Assembly: GCF_017308075.1 (NCBI RefSeq)
Contig: NZ_JAFKFX010000049.1
Span: 1-53,718, forward strand
From: Allobosea sp.
GTDB lineage: Bacteria; Pseudomonadota; Alphaproteobacteria; Rhizobiales; Beijerinckiaceae
Direction: 5' to 3'
DNA: 53,718 nucleotides
Both the position numbers and the translations under genes were made by a program. Below are positions 25,943-33,493 of this stretch, piece by piece; within the stretch, counting starts at the first letter, position 1, and the number at the start of each line of letters is the position of its first letter. The notes below the pieces were generated by a model, which did no database searches, had not been told where the DNA came from, and saw only the letters and a program-made list of their open reading frames with translations.

Positions 25943-26371
25943 TCAGCGCTCGCTCGGGATCGAATAGGTGCCGGTGGCGTGGCAGACGATTTCGCTCTCG
26001 CCCTGCGAGTAGAGGGAGACCTCGCCGATCGCGAGCCGCTTGCCGAGCTTGAGGAGCCTCGCCTCGGCGATCAGCGCCGCCTGGCCCGGCTTGCGCAGGA
26101 AGTTGTAGTTCAGGCTGGTGGTCACCGCGAGGGCGACCGGGCCAATCTGGGCAAGGATCGCGACATAGAGTGCGAGATCGGCCAGCGCCATCATGGTCGG
26201 GCCGGAAATCGTGCCGCCAGGCCGCAGATGCCGCTCATGATAGTCGCAGCGCATGCGGGCGCTGAGCGGCCCGACCTCCTCGACGAAATAAGTCCGCCCG
26301 CCATAGTGGAGCTGAGGGAAGATCCGATCGAGATAGGCCTCGATCTCGGAGGCGCTCATGCGTGTCGTCAT
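25943..26371 (-). CDS. PaaI-like hotdog-fold thioesterase
   Basis: The 142-residue protein has the hotdog pattern HLRPGGTISGPTMMALADLALYVAIL (an HxxPG and central helix), then a LAVTTSLNYNFLRKP strand and LLKLGKRLAIGEVSLYS. Such proteins hydrolyse acyl-CoA thioesters; the acyl group is unknown. The ATG at 26371 is used; ATG 26359 (MSASE) is an alternative. It is divergent from the enoyl-CoA hydratase-like gene. A long open frame continues upstream but is antisense to that hydratase and is ignored. Confidence 0.85.
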   Translation of the reverse strand: MTTRMSASEIEAYLDRIFPQLHYGGRTYFVEEVGPLSARMRCDYHERHLRPGGTISGPTMMALADLALYVAILAQIGPVALAVTTSLNYNFLRKPGQAALIAEARLLKLGKRLAIGEVSLYSQGESEIVCHATGTYSIPSER

Positions 26372-26464
26372 CGTGCGGAAAACCGAAAGCTGGCAGGACG
26401 CTACGCCCCTTGCAGCATGGCCGCCGCACTCCGACAATAGGCGGAACATCGAAAGGCCCATGCC

Positions 26465-27277
26465 ATGAACGCCCATATCCGGCCCGAGGCCGCACCGGTT
26501 CTGCTCCGCCAGGATGCCGACGGCATCGCCACGCTGACGCTGAACCGGCCGCAGGCTCGCAATCCGCTGAGCGAAGCGATGCTGGCCGCGCTCGCCGAGA
26601 GCTTCACCGCCATCGCCGCCGACCGCAGCATACGCGCCGTGGTGCTGACCGCCGCCGGCCCGGTCTTCTCCGCAGGGCACGATCTCAAGGAGATGAGCGC
26701 GCGGCGCGCCGATCCGGATCGCGGCCGCGCCTATTTCGCCGACATTCTCGGGCGCTGCTCGCGGGTGATGCAGCAGATCACCGCCCTGCCCCAGCCGGTC
26801 ATCGCCGCCGTCGAGGGCACGGCGACCGCGGCCGGCTGCCAGCTCGTCGCCAGTTGCGACCTCGCCGTCGCCGGTGCGGAAGCGCGCTTCAGCACGCCCG
26901 GCGTCCATATCGGCCTGTTCTGCTCGACGCCGATGGTGGCGCTGTCGCGCAACCTCTCGGCCAAGCACGCCATGGAGATGCTGCTGCTCGGCGAGATGGT
27001 CCCGGCGCAGGATGCCGCACGGATGGGGCTGGTCAACCGCGTCGTCCCGGCCGGCGAGGCGCTGGCGGGGGCCCAGGCGCTTGCCGCGATCATCGCCTCG
27101 AAATCCGCGGCGACGGTGAAGACCGGCAAGCGCACCTTCTATGAGCAGCGCGAAATGGGGTTGAAGGCGGCCTATGACCATGCCAGCGCCGTGATGGTCG
27201 AAAACATGCTGGCGCGCGACGCCGAGGAAGGCATCGGCGCCTTCATCGAGAAACGGCCGCCAGTTTGGGAGCGATGA
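26465..27277 (+). CDS. Enoyl-CoA hydratase/isomerase family protein
   Basis: This crotonase-fold protein of 270 residues has TLNRPQARNPLS, the oxyanion-hole region FSAGHDLKEM, and VEGTATAAGCQLVASCDLAVA followed by RFSTPGVHIGLFCSTPMVAL. The positions of the two catalytic glutamates of mitochondrial hydratase are not clearly kept (AAGCQL, PGVHIGL), which resembles the ECHDC3-like group whose activity is uncertain. AAAGGCCC precedes the ATG. The neighbouring thioesterase and CoA-binding genes support an acyl-CoA context. Confidence 0.88.
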   Translation: MNAHIRPEAAPVLLRQDADGIATLTLNRPQARNPLSEAMLAALAESFTAIAADRSIRAVVLTAAGPVFSAGHDLKEMSARRADPDRGRAYFADILGRCSRVMQQITALPQPVIAAVEGTATAAGCQLVASCDLAVAGAEARFSTPGVHIGLFCSTPMVALSRNLSAKHAMEMLLLGEMVPAQDAARMGLVNRVVPAGEALAGAQALAAIIASKSAATVKTGKRTFYEQREMGLKAAYDHASAVMVENMLARDAEEGIGAFIEKRPPVWER

Positions 27278-27388
27278 TTGCCCTGGCGCGCGCCGGCCGG
27301 GCTTGACCCGCCTCGCCGATGACCACAATCCGCCGGCCCCCGGGCTTCGCGGGCCTTGCACCCTGTTTCGACCGAGAATGACGAGACG

Positions 27389-27919
27389 ATGGACCACGAA
27401 TCCTACGCCGACAGCCTGATCCGCGACATCCTGAAGTGCGTGAAGCGCATCGCGTTGGTCGGCGCCTCCGCCAACGAGGCGCGCCCGAGCTGGATCGTCA
27501 CCAAATACCTGCTCGACCGCGGCTATGAGGTGATCCCGGTCAATCCCGGTCTCGCCGGCCAGACCCTGCTCGGTAGAGCCGTCTACGGCTCGCTCAAGGA
27601 CATTCCCGGACCGGTCGACATGGTCGAGATCTTCCGCAACTCGGAAGCCGCCGGCCCGATCACCGACGAGGCGCTGACGCTCGATCCGCTGCCGAAGGTG
27701 ATCTGGATGCAGCTCTCGGTGCGCAATGACGAGGCCGCCGCCCGGGCCGAGGCGAAGGGCCTCACCGTGATCATGAACCGCTGCCCGAAGATCGAATATG
27801 GCCGGCTCTCCGGCGAGATCGGCTGGCAAGGCATCAATTCGCGCATCCTCTCGTCGAAGAAGCCGGCGCTCGCCGGCAAGGGCTTCCAGAAACTGACAAT
27901 CAACCGGCCGGGGACATAA
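27389..27919 (+). CDS. CoA-binding domain protein (YccU family)
   Basis: The 176-residue protein is a stand-alone CoA-binding Rossmann domain: KRIALVGASANEARPSW, then YLLDRGYEVIPVNPGLAGQ, and VDMVEIFRNSEAAGPITDEAL. It ends with MNRCPKIEYGRL, where the cysteine is conserved in this family. Its role is unknown; relatives resemble the N-terminal domain of succinyl-CoA synthetase alpha subunit. I chose the ATG at 27389; the frame begins earlier without similarity. It precedes metY, an order I associate with Rhizobiales. Confidence 0.88.
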   Translation: MDHESYADSLIRDILKCVKRIALVGASANEARPSWIVTKYLLDRGYEVIPVNPGLAGQTLLGRAVYGSLKDIPGPVDMVEIFRNSEAAGPITDEALTLDPLPKVIWMQLSVRNDEAAARAEAKGLTVIMNRCPKIEYGRLSGEIGWQGINSRILSSKKPALAGKGFQKLTINRPGT

Positions 27920-28081
27920 CTTCATCGCGGCCGCGCCGGCTTGAAGGCGGTGCTCTTTGCGGCCAGCCTCCCACCTCGTCCCGGGCGAGCGGGCTAGCGC
28001 CGAAGGCCGGCATCACGCTCGGCGCGTCGCGCCTGCTGCCCGCCGGCGCCCGAATTGACGGCGGCGAGAGCGTTCTTTAAA

Positions 28082-28098
28082 TCGAACAAGTTGTTCGA
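28082..28098. promoter_or_regulatory. Perfect 17-nt palindrome upstream of metY
   Basis: TCGAACAA-G-TTGTTCGA is a perfect 8+1+8 palindrome ending 26 bases before the metY ATG. Its location near the start of transcription fits a repressor operator. No SAM riboswitch, which precedes metY in some relatives, is recognised in the 205-base gap. The regulator is unknown. Confidence 0.65.
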
Positions 28099-28124
28099 AG
28101 ACAGAATTTCGCAGGGAGCACGCC

Positions 28125-29402
28125 ATGACCGATCGCATTCCGGGTTTCAACACGCTCGCCATCCATGCCGGCGCAGCCCCCGACGCGGCGACCGGCGCAC
28201 GCGCGACGCCGATCTACCAGACCAGCAGCTTCGTCTTCGACGATGTCGACCACGCCGCCTCCCTGTTCGGCCTGCAGGCCTTCGGCAACATCTACAGCCG
28301 CATCGGCAACCCGACCAATGCCGTGCTCGAGGAGCGCGTCGCGGCGCTGGAAGGCGGCACCGCGGCGCTCGCCGTCGCCTCGGGCCATGCCGCCGAGTTC
28401 CTCTGCTTCCACGCCCTTCTGCAGCCCGGCGACGAGTTCGTCGCGGCCAGGAAGCTCTATGGCGGCTCGATCAACCAGTTCAACCACTCCTACAAGAATT
28501 TTGGCTGGAACGTGATCTGGGCCGATTCCGACGATCTCGAAGCCTTCGCCGCGGCGGTGACGCCGAAGACCAAGGCGATCTTCGTCGAGTCGATCGCCAA
28601 TCCGGGCGGCGTCATCGTCGACCTCGCCGGGATCGCGGCGATCGCCAAGAAGCACAACATCCCGTTCATCGTCGACAACACGATGGCGAGCCCCTATCTC
28701 ATCCGCCCCTTCGAGCACGGCGCCGACATCGTGGTGCATTCGGCGACCAAGTTCCTCGGCGGCCATGGCAACTCGATCGGCGGCCTGATCGTCGACGGCG
28801 GCTCGTTCAACTGGGTCGGCGACGAGCGCTATCCGATGCTCTCCAAGCCGCGGCCGGAATATAACGGCATGGTGCTGGGCGAGACCTTCGGCAATTTCGC
28901 CTTCGCGATCGCTACCCGCGTGCTCGGCCTGCGCGACATGGGCCCGGCCCTCTCGCCCTTCAACGCCTTCATGATCCTGACCGGCATCGAGACCCTGCCG
29001 CTGCGCATGCAGCGGCATTGCGAGAACACGCTGAAGGTCGCGACGCACCTCGCCCAGCATCCGGCGGTGGAATGGGTCAACTATGCCGGCCTACCCGCCA
29101 ACAAGTACCATGCCCTCGCCCAGCGCTATTGCCCCAAGGGCGCCGGCGCGGTCTTCACCTTCGGCCTGAAGGGCGGCTATGACGCCGGCGTCAAGCTGGT
29201 CTCGAACCTCAAGCTGTTCTCGCACCTCGCCAATATCGGCGACACCCGCTCGCTGGTGATCCACCCGGCCTCGACGACGCACCGCCAGCTCAGCGACGCG
29301 CAGAAGACGGCCTCGGGCGCCGGGCCGGAGGTGGTGCGCCTCTCGATCGGCCTGGAGGATGTCGAGGACATCATCGCCGATCTGGAGCAGGCGCTCGCCT
29401 GA
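28125..29402 (+). CDS. metY: O-acetylhomoserine (thiol)-lyase
   Basis: The enzyme joins O-acetylhomoserine with sulfide or methanethiol to give homocysteine or methionine. At 425 residues it has the long form of the Cys/Met-metabolism PLP family. The PLP lysine is K209 in [13 protein letters not shown]. Other motifs are [33 protein letters not shown] and [14 protein letters not shown] near the C-terminus. AGGGAGC is placed well before the ATG. An intrinsic terminator follows. Confidence 0.95.
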   Translation: MTDRIPGFNTLAIHAGAAPDAATGARATPIYQTSSFVFDDVDHAASLFGLQAFGNIYSRIGNPTNAVLEERVAALEGGTAALAVASGHAAEFLCFHALLQPGDEFVAARKLYGGSINQFNHSYKNFGWNVIWADSDDLEAFAAAVTPKTKAIFVESIANPGGVIVDLAGIAAIAKKHNIPFIVDNTMASPYLIRPFEHGADIVVHSATKFLGGHGNSIGGLIVDGGSFNWVGDERYPMLSKPRPEYNGMVLGETFGNFAFAIATRVLGLRDMGPALSPFNAFMILTGIETLPLRMQRHCENTLKVATHLAQHPAVEWVNYAGLPANKYHALAQRYCPKGAGAVFTFGLKGGYDAGVKLVSNLKLFSHLANIGDTRSLVIHPASTTHRQLSDAQKTASGAGPEVVRLSIGLEDVEDIIADLEQALA

Positions 29403-29428
29403 GCCAGGACGACGAAACCGACTTCGGG

Positions 29429-29460
29429 ATGGCCGGCCTCGCGCCGGCCATTTTCATTTT
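29429..29460 (+). terminator. Intrinsic terminator of metY
   Basis: ATGGCCGGC at 29429-29437 pairs perfectly with GCCGGCCAT at 29443-29451, followed by TTTCATTTT. Confidence 0.88.
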
Positions 29461-29520
29461 CGCTCACAAGGCGCGTTCGGAGCGGTGGCTTCCCCTGCCG
29501 CGGCAGGCCTGACGGGCGGG

Positions 29521-30594
29521 TCAGGCGCCTTCCGGACGCAGGCCCTGCTCGGTGCGGGTGACATGAACCACGCCCATCGCCAGCACGGCGAATCCGAGCG
29601 CCTGATGGGCGAGCCCCGCCCAGAGCGGCACCACCAGCAGCAAGGTCACGATCCCCAGCGCCGACTGCGCCAGTACGAGGCCGGTGATCGCCCCGGCGCG
29701 CTTGGTGCCGCCGGAACCGGGAGCGGCGCGGCGCAACGCGAACAGGTGCCAGAGCGCCAGCGCCAACAGCAGATAGGCGCCGATGCGGTGGTTGAACTGC
29801 ACCAGCGCGACGTTGTCGACGAAGTTCTCCCAGAGCGGGTTGCCGGCGAACAGCGTCGAGGCCGGCGGCATCAGGGCGCCGTCCATCAGCGGCCAGGTGT
29901 TGAAGGTGAAGCCCGCCTTGGAGCCGGCAACGAGCCCGCCGAGGGCGATCTGGACGAAGAGCATCAGGAGCAGGAAGCGGGCTCCCGCCCGGCCCTGGCG
30001 CGGCTCGACCCGGCGCAGCGGCGTCAGCCAGGTGGCGTAGGCGACGACGCTGGCGAAGAACAGGCCGGCGAAGGTGAGATGCAAAGTGAGCTTGACCGGG
30101 GCGACCGCGACCATGCCGGGCTCGAGGCCGGAAGCGACCATGATCCAGCCGATCGTGCCCTGCAGGCCGAGCAGCAGGCCCATGCCGAAGAGCAGCGCGA
30201 CCTGCGGCCAGGGCAGCAGGCGGCGCAGCGCCACCACGAAGAATCCGGCGAGATAGAACAGGCCGATGAAGCGGCCGAGCTGGCGGTGCCCCCATTCCCA
30301 CCAGTAGATGAACTTGAAATCGGCCAGCGCCATACCGGCGTTCAGCAGCTGATATTGCGGGCTGGCACGATACTTGTCGAATTCGAGCGCCCAGGCGGCG
30401 TCAGTGAGCGGCGGCAATGCGCCGGTGACCGGGCGCCATTCGGTGATCGAGAGCCCGGAACCGGTGAGGCGCGTTGCGCCGCCGACAACGATCATCACGA
30501 AGACCAGGAAGGCGGTTGCCCAGAGCCAGCGGCGGATGCCGGGATGACCGGAAGCGGCGGCGGCCAGCCGGGGATGTTCGAGCGCGATCGTCAC
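29521..30594 (-). CDS. ctaA: Heme A synthase (COX15/CtaA)
   Basis: This membrane enzyme oxidises the C8 methyl of heme O to give heme A for aa3-type oxidases. The type 2 form has eight predicted spans and conserved histidines in WWEWGHRQLGR, LTLHLTFA, QFNHRIGAYLL and LAHQALGF. The GTG at 30594 gives 357 residues, normal for Alphaproteobacteria; the longer frame upstream lacks similarity. It is divergent from the DUF2842-type gene. Confidence 0.95.
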   Translation of the reverse strand: MTIALEHPRLAAAASGHPGIRRWLWATAFLVFVMIVVGGATRLTGSGLSITEWRPVTGALPPLTDAAWALEFDKYRASPQYQLLNAGMALADFKFIYWWEWGHRQLGRFIGLFYLAGFFVVALRRLLPWPQVALLFGMGLLLGLQGTIGWIMVASGLEPGMVAVAPVKLTLHLTFAGLFFASVVAYATWLTPLRRVEPRQGRAGARFLLLMLFVQIALGGLVAGSKAGFTFNTWPLMDGALMPPASTLFAGNPLWENFVDNVALVQFNHRIGAYLLLALALWHLFALRRAAPGSGGTKRAGAITGLVLAQSALGIVTLLLVVPLWAGLAHQALGFAVLAMGVVHVTRTEQGLRPEGA

Positions 30595-30721
30595 GGAAGC
30601 GGGACCTCGGGTCGCAGGTGAAAGGCCGGAATGCGCTTCACAAGCGCGGCGTCGGGTGACAGATAGTCCGGCGGGCAAGCCCGAACAACGCCCGCAATGC
30701 CGCAGCCGGAAAGCAGATCCC

Positions 30722-30928
30722 ATGACCCAAAGCCATCGCAAGCTCGTCGGCACGGTGGTGATCCTGGTCTTTGTCTGCGTCTACGCGCTCATCGCCATGG
30801 CCCTGGCGCAGGGACGCGTCACCGAAGCCTCGAAGCCGGTGCAGACCATCGTGTATATCGTGCTCGGCCTCGCCTGGGTCCTGCCGCTGCTGCCACTGAT
30901 CAAGTGGATGGAGCGCAAGGACGGCTAA
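30722..30928 (+). CDS. DUF2842-type small membrane protein
   Basis: The 68-residue protein begins MTQSHRKLVGTVVILVFV and has two membrane segments, ending LPLIKWMERKDG. It matches my memory of DUF2842 proteins, which sit beside ctaA in Rhizobiales. The ATG at 30722 has GGAAAGCAG upstream. An oxidase-assembly role is possible from context only. Confidence 0.8.
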   Translation: MTQSHRKLVGTVVILVFVCVYALIAMALAQGRVTEASKPVQTIVYIVLGLAWVLPLLPLIKWMERKDG

Positions 30929-31008
30929 CCGCCTCCTGGCCGGAGCGCAGCGCAGAGCGGCGAAGCTCCGGCTGGAGATGCCCGGGGCATGCTCGGCCAT
31001 GACGCCGC

Positions 31009-32061
31009 TCAATCGACATTCAGCTTCCGGCCCCGGTTCCAGAGCAGGAAAGGCAGGCCGGACAGCAGCCCCCTGAGCGCCGCCTCGTTCTGGTGCAGCC
31101 CGTTGAGCGAGACGCGCGGCAACGCGTAGAGGTGCTCCGCATGTTCGGGGAAGAGGTGCCCCGGTCGCGTCGTCACGGCGCTGGCGAAGCCTGCCTCCTT
31201 CGCCAGAGCGAATTCGCGCGGGCCAGCCGAGCCGGGATCGCCGACCGGATAGGCGAAATGGCGGATCGAAAGGCCGAGCCTCTCCTCCAGCCAGGCCTTG
31301 CTCGCCACGATCTCGCGCCGCGCCACATTCTCCGGGTGCTTCGCCAACATCGGATGGCTCATCGTATGGGCGCCGATGGTGACGCCGGGTGCGCCGGCAA
31401 GCGCCCGCAGCGTCTCCAGCGGCAGGCATTCGCGCTCGACCAGCGTGACCGGGTCGACGCCGGCCTGCCGCGAAAGATCAGCGATCGCGGACAATAGGCT
31501 CGCCTCCGGCCCCTTGCGCAGGCGCCAGTAGAGCTGGTCGAATGCCTTCTGCTTCTCGGCGTCGGTGCCGGCGGGCGCACTGAAGCGGCCATCGGGCAAA
31601 TCGAGCGCGACCTGCGGCAAGGCGCGGATCGCCTCCTCCAGCTCCAGCCACCAGAGCCGCGCCGTGCGCTCGGCGAAGCCCGGCGTCACAAAGAGCGCCC
31701 AGGGCGCCTGATGCTTGGCCAGCACCGGCCAGGCATGATCGAGATTATCGCGATAGCCGTCGTCGAAAGTCAGGGCGACGAAGAAGCGACCGGGCCTGGG
31801 ATCGGCGAGCCGTGCCGGAACCTCGTCGAGCGGGACGATGTCGTAGCCCTCGGCCCGGATCAGCCTGATGGCGCGGTCGAGGAAGCCGGACGTGATCTCG
31901 AGCAGGCGATTGGGCTGGAAACCGCTGCTCCGGGCCGGACGGACATGATGCAGCATCAGCACCGCGCCCCGCCCTTGGGCGAGCCCCCGGCCCCAGCGAT
32001 CGGCGCCGGTCAGCGCGATCGCCTTGAAGGCGGCGGAAAAAGCCTTGTGACGCCAGCTCAT
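31009..32061 (-). CDS. Polysaccharide deacetylase (NodB-type) family protein
   Basis: The carbohydrate esterase 4 core is visible: VALTFDDGYRDN with the catalytic and metal aspartates D100-D101, then the metal histidines in IGAHTMSHP, and FAYPVGDPGS near the C-terminus. At 350 residues it is larger than NodB, with an N-terminal extension containing AVLMLHHVRP. There is no clear signal peptide. It lies at the edge of an exopolysaccharide locus, so N- or O-deacetylation of the polymer or a precursor is likely. It is divergent from the GNAT gene. Confidence 0.88.
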   Translation of the reverse strand: MSWRHKAFSAAFKAIALTGADRWGRGLAQGRGAVLMLHHVRPARSSGFQPNRLLEITSGFLDRAIRLIRAEGYDIVPLDEVPARLADPRPGRFFVALTFDDGYRDNLDHAWPVLAKHQAPWALFVTPGFAERTARLWWLELEEAIRALPQVALDLPDGRFSAPAGTDAEKQKAFDQLYWRLRKGPEASLLSAIADLSRQAGVDPVTLVERECLPLETLRALAGAPGVTIGAHTMSHPMLAKHPENVARREIVASKAWLEERLGLSIRHFAYPVGDPGSAGPREFALAKEAGFASAVTTRPGHLFPEHAEHLYALPRVSLNGLHQNEAALRGLLSGLPFLLWNRGRKLNVD

Positions 32062-32220
32062 GCGGTTCCCAGATTCTTCCGGCTCATCGAGGTGCCCGAT
32101 TCAACCGATCGCTAACGCTGTTCGGCAATCGCAGGATGCAACGCCCGGACAGTGGCAGCTCCGTTCACAATGCCGGGTTAAGGAAGGACGTCGCGGCGAA
32201 AACAGGAGCCTGATCGCGGA

Positions 32221-33453
32221 ATGTCTGCCCTCGCCGCAAGCGCATCGGAGCTGCCGGCCGACGCTGTCTCACAGCAGACGGGCATTCGCGGCTGGAGCCG
32301 GATCTGCGTCAGCAGCGAAGTTGGCGAGCTCGAGGCCGATTGGCGCCTTCTCGAAGCCACCGGCCTGACCACCCCCTATCAGGCCTATGACTGGATCCGC
32401 CCCTTCATCGAGACGGTCGGCCGCGCCAGCGCGATGAGCTTCCGCTTCGTCCGCATCTGCGATGGCGAGGGTAAAGCCCTCGCCTTGCTGCCACTGGTGA
32501 TCACGCGCCGGCACGGCACCCGCTTCGCCGAGTTCATCGGCGGCAAGCACGCCAACTACCATATGGGGATCTACCGCCCGGACTTCGCCGAGGCCCTCGA
32601 CGCCGACATGACGCGGCTGCTGCTGTCGGAGATCGGCGCAGCCATCGGCGGGATCGACGCCTTCGTCTTCGTCAACCAGCCGACCCATTGGCAGGGCATC
32701 CACAACCCGACCGCCAGACTCGCCGCCGGTGCGAGCCCGAGCCCCGCCTACAAGCTCGCCCTCCAGCCGAACGACTGCGACGGCACCTTGCGCCGCTCGA
32801 TGAGCAAGCATGCCCGCAAGAAGCTGACCACCAAGCGCAACCGCTTCGCCGAATTCGGCCCGTCCGAACTGGTGCAGGCGCAGGATGAACCGACGGTCGA
32901 GCGTGTGCTCGATGCCTTCCTGGCGCAGAAGGCAGCGCGCTTCGCACAATTGCGCCTGCCGGACCCGTTTGCCGACCCGGCGATCCGGGCATTCCTGCGC
33001 CAGGCCGCGCTCGGTTCGCCCGGCAGGCCGCCGGTGGTCGAGCTCTATTCGCTGGATCTCGACGGGCTCTCGGTCGCGACCTATGTCGGTGCCGTGCAGG
33101 GCTCGCGCTTCTCCGGAATGGCGACCTCCTTCGACCTCGACACCGCGGCCGCACGCACCAGCCCCGGCGAATTGCTGCTCGTCGAACTGATCAAGCGCAA
33201 ATGCCGGGACGGTCTGACGATGTTCGACCTCGGCGTCGGCGAAGCCCGCTACAAGACGACGATCTGCGATGATCGCGACGACCTCGTCGACACCTTCCTG
33301 CCTTTGACCGGCAAAGGCCGAGCCTATGCCGGCTTCAGCCGCTTCAAGCGAGCACTGAAGCGGCGAATCAAGGCCTCGCCGCTCGCATTGAAGGCGTCGC
33401 TGCGCGTGCTCGGCTGGCTCAGGCGCCGCCCCGGGAACGCGCCTGAGGACTGA
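32221..33453 (+). CDS. CelD/BcsL-like GNAT acyltransferase
   Basis: The 410-residue protein has a C-terminal GNAT domain of the FemAB/CelD kind: MSKHARKKLTTKRNRFAEFG, a mid-section ATYVGAVQGSRFSGMATSFD, and MFDLGVGEARYKTTICDDRDD close to the end, the last typical of 'cellulose biosynthesis protein CelD' annotations. These proteins are thought to acylate exopolysaccharide or its precursors. Context is the EPS cluster. It converges with the Wzz-like gene. Confidence 0.85.
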   Translation: MSALAASASELPADAVSQQTGIRGWSRICVSSEVGELEADWRLLEATGLTTPYQAYDWIRPFIETVGRASAMSFRFVRICDGEGKALALLPLVITRRHGTRFAEFIGGKHANYHMGIYRPDFAEALDADMTRLLLSEIGAAIGGIDAFVFVNQPTHWQGIHNPTARLAAGASPSPAYKLALQPNDCDGTLRRSMSKHARKKLTTKRNRFAEFGPSELVQAQDEPTVERVLDAFLAQKAARFAQLRLPDPFADPAIRAFLRQAALGSPGRPPVVELYSLDLDGLSVATYVGAVQGSRFSGMATSFDLDTAAARTSPGELLLVELIKRKCRDGLTMFDLGVGEARYKTTICDDRDDLVDTFLPLTGKGRAYAGFSRFKRALKRRIKASPLALKASLRVLGWLRRRPGNAPED

Positions 33454-33457
33454 CGGA

Positions 33458-33491
33458 AGGCCGCCCTCCGTTGCTGCGTACGCAGCGGCCT
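33458..33491. terminator. Palindromic hairpin between convergent EPS genes
   Basis: AGGCCGC at 33458-33464 pairs with GCGGCCT at 33485-33491, and inside lies the palindrome GCTGCGTACGCAGC (33473-33486). It occupies the 40-base gap between the convergent GNAT and Wzz-like genes. No T-run is present. Confidence 0.45.
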
Positions 33492-33493
33492 GG

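Noticed and set aside
26372-27925. 660-residue minus-strand frame including the thioesterase
   Set aside because: All but the last 142 residues are antisense to the enoyl-CoA hydratase and CoA-binding genes.
27920-28124. SAM riboswitch upstream of metY
   Set aside because: I looked for SAM-I, SAM-II and SAH-type cores and saw none; only a palindrome is present.
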